From Chryseobacterium sp. KACC 21268 (GTDB lineage: Bacteria; Bacteroidota; Bacteroidia; Flavobacteriales; Weeksellaceae), in the NCBI GenBank assembly GCA_028736075.1, contig CP117875.1:3906001-3970000 (forward strand): a stretch of 64,000 nt of DNA. The letters are read 5' to 3'. Numbering within the stretch: position 1 is the stretch's first letter; every line of letters starts with the position of its first letter. The translations under genes were made by a program, and so were the position numbers. The notes under the pieces were generated by a model, which worked only from the letters and a program-made list of their open reading frames with translations, ran no database searches and was not told where the DNA came from. Below are positions 63,202 through 64,000 of the stretch, in pieces.

Positions 63202-63208
63202 ATTTTTG

Positions 63209-63240
63209 GGATGGAAGATGGAAGAATGAGGATGGAAGTT
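63209..63240. repeat. GGAAGAT-type simple repeat before parB
   Basis: GGATGGAAGATGGAAGAATG and a further GGATGGAAG lie just 5' of the parB start codon, the same heptamer family as at 52068-52088. Confidence 0.6.
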
Positions 63241-63281
63241 GTAAAAAAACTCCTGACTCCAGCTTCTGACTTCCGGCTTTT

Positions 63282-64000
63282 TTAATTTTTAATTAATTTC
63301 TCGTTTCTCAGCAAAACTTCTTCTGCCAATTGGATGTATTGGATGGCGCCTTTGCTTTCCGCATCATAACTTAAGATGCTTTCTCCGAAACTTGGTGCCT
63401 CGCTCAATCTTACATTTCTGCTGATGATTGTTTCGAAAACCATTTCTGGGAAGTGGGAATTTACCTCCTCCACTACTTGATTGGACAATCTCAATCGGCT
63501 GTCGTACATCGTCAAAAGCAAACCTTCGATATCTAAATCCGGGTTGTGAATTTTCTGTACATTCTTGATGGTGTTCAATAATTTGCCCAAACCTTCCAAA
63601 GCAAAATATTCGCATTGGATTGGGATGATCACAGAATCTGCAGCAGTTAAGGCATTAATCGTGATCAAACCTAAACTCGGTGCACAATCGATGATGATGT
63701 AGTCGTAATCGTCTCTGATGGATTTCAAAGCTTCACGCATCATATACTCCCGGTTTTCACGATCTACCAATTCTATTTCTGCCGCTACCAAATCGATATG
63801 AGACGGGATAATGTCCACGTTTGGCGAAGTTGTAGGTAAAATACATTTGGCCGCTTCTGCGCTGTGCTCCAACAAATGATAGGTAGAAAAATTGATTTCT
63901 TCAACACCCAAACCAGAACTTGCATTCGCTTGTGGATCTGCATCGATCAAGAGAACTCTCTTTTCTAATACGCCCAAAGCTGAAGCTAGATTGACAGCCG
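63282..64000 (-). CDS. parA: ParA family ATPase (Soj), 5' end outside the window
   Basis: 239 residues are in the window, and the N-terminal Walker A is cut off at the right edge; the frame remains open to base 64000 (AVNLASALGVLEKR). Visible motifs are VLLIDADPQANASSGLG and the Walker B-like YDYIIIDCAPSLGLITINAL. The TTG at 63977 that would open a shorter frame is not a start, since typical ParA sequence continues upstream of it. ParA moves ParB-parS complexes during chromosome segregation. It leads the order parA-parB-DUF5683-dapB-lepB. Confidence 0.95.
   Translation of the reverse strand, partial: AVNLASALGVLEKRVLLIDADPQANASSGLGVEEINFSTYHLLEHSAEAAKCILPTTSPNVDIIPSHIDLVAAEIELVDRENREYMMREALKSIRDDYDYIIIDCAPSLGLITINALTAADSVIIPIQCEYFALEGLGKLLNTIKNVQKIHNPDLDIEGLLLTMYDSRLRLSNQVVEEVNSHFPEMVFETIISRNVRLSEAPSFGESILSYDAESKGAIQYIQLAEEVLLRNEKLIKN

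Noticed and set aside
63975-63977. TTG as a start for ParA
   Set aside because: The frame stays open to the window edge and the upstream residues (AVNLASAL) are normal ParA sequence, so the gene is simply cut by the edge.
1-64000. CRISPR array, insertion sequence, prophage or integron
   Set aside because: No regularly spaced direct repeats, transposase, integrase or phage structural gene was seen anywhere in the window.

Overview
The window is chromosomal DNA from a member of the Bacteroidota, most likely a flavobacterium of the Weeksellaceae (Chryseobacterium/Epilithonimonas type). The pointers are low GC, a SusC-type TonB-dependent receptor, several proteins with type IX secretion (T9SS) C-terminal sorting domains, DnaE with an N-terminal exonuclease, an IPExxxVDY protein between rnc and pyk, TAnnTTTG promoter -7 boxes, and the order parA-parB-DUF5683-dapB-lepB. 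No phage, insertion sequence, integrase or CRISPR array was seen. The genus is an inference; the phylum is secure.

Layout. 1-861: 5' part of a SusC-like receptor gene running off the left edge. 992-4797: RNase HII and an AddA/RecB-like helicase-nuclease. 4947-9326: ferritin followed by two DUF3857 transglutaminase-like paralogues, one with the catalytic residues and one without. 9433-15818: secreted proteins (Spy-like, a Tyr-rich/Arg-rich protein, a CarboxypepD_reg-like protein, a T9SS propeller-like protein) and the glucanotransferase MalQ. 15937-18191: cysS and folE. 18373-22551: acpP-fabF-rnc-IPExxxVDY-pyk on the + strand. 22681-25517: a T9SS subtilase and a second CarboxypepD_reg-like paralogue. 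25670-30319: dnaE. 30548-36554: three consecutive T9SS cargo genes, each with its own promoter and terminator. 36950-40836: an M13 metallopeptidase and a Na+/H+ antiporter. 40911-48167: a six-gene phosphorelay operon containing CheB and CheR but no CheA, CheW or receptor. 48710-49465: a small secreted protein. 49543-49723: two tRNA-Asp genes. 49862-51418: thioredoxin and cysteine desulfurase. 51470-55215: a four-gene cassette (UbiA-type prenyltransferase, DprE1-like, DprE2-like, HAD phosphatase) predicted to make polyprenyl-phospho-arabinofuranose. 55299-58935: OmpA-like and lipocalin-like lipoproteins, a subtilase and WbqC. 59126-64000: lepB-dapB-DUF5683-parB-parA, the last running off the right edge.

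The two most interesting blocks are the CheB/CheR phosphorelay operon, which looks like a non-chemotactic signalling module, and the arabinofuranose-donor cassette. In the DprE1 homologue the position of the benzothiazinone-reactive cysteine of the mycobacterial enzyme is alanine. Smaller points are a conserved TTG start and promoter shared by two paralogues, a tandem hexamer inside the SusC plug, a DnaE whose PHP metal site looks decayed, and a large inverted-repeat element in the lepB 3' region.

Several start codons were moved from the longest reading frame because a TAnnTTTG box would otherwise lie inside the coding region or directly at its start (ferritin, folE, the 22681 subtilase, the 46701 kinase), or because a later ATG fits the family or gene spacing better (antiporter, cheR).
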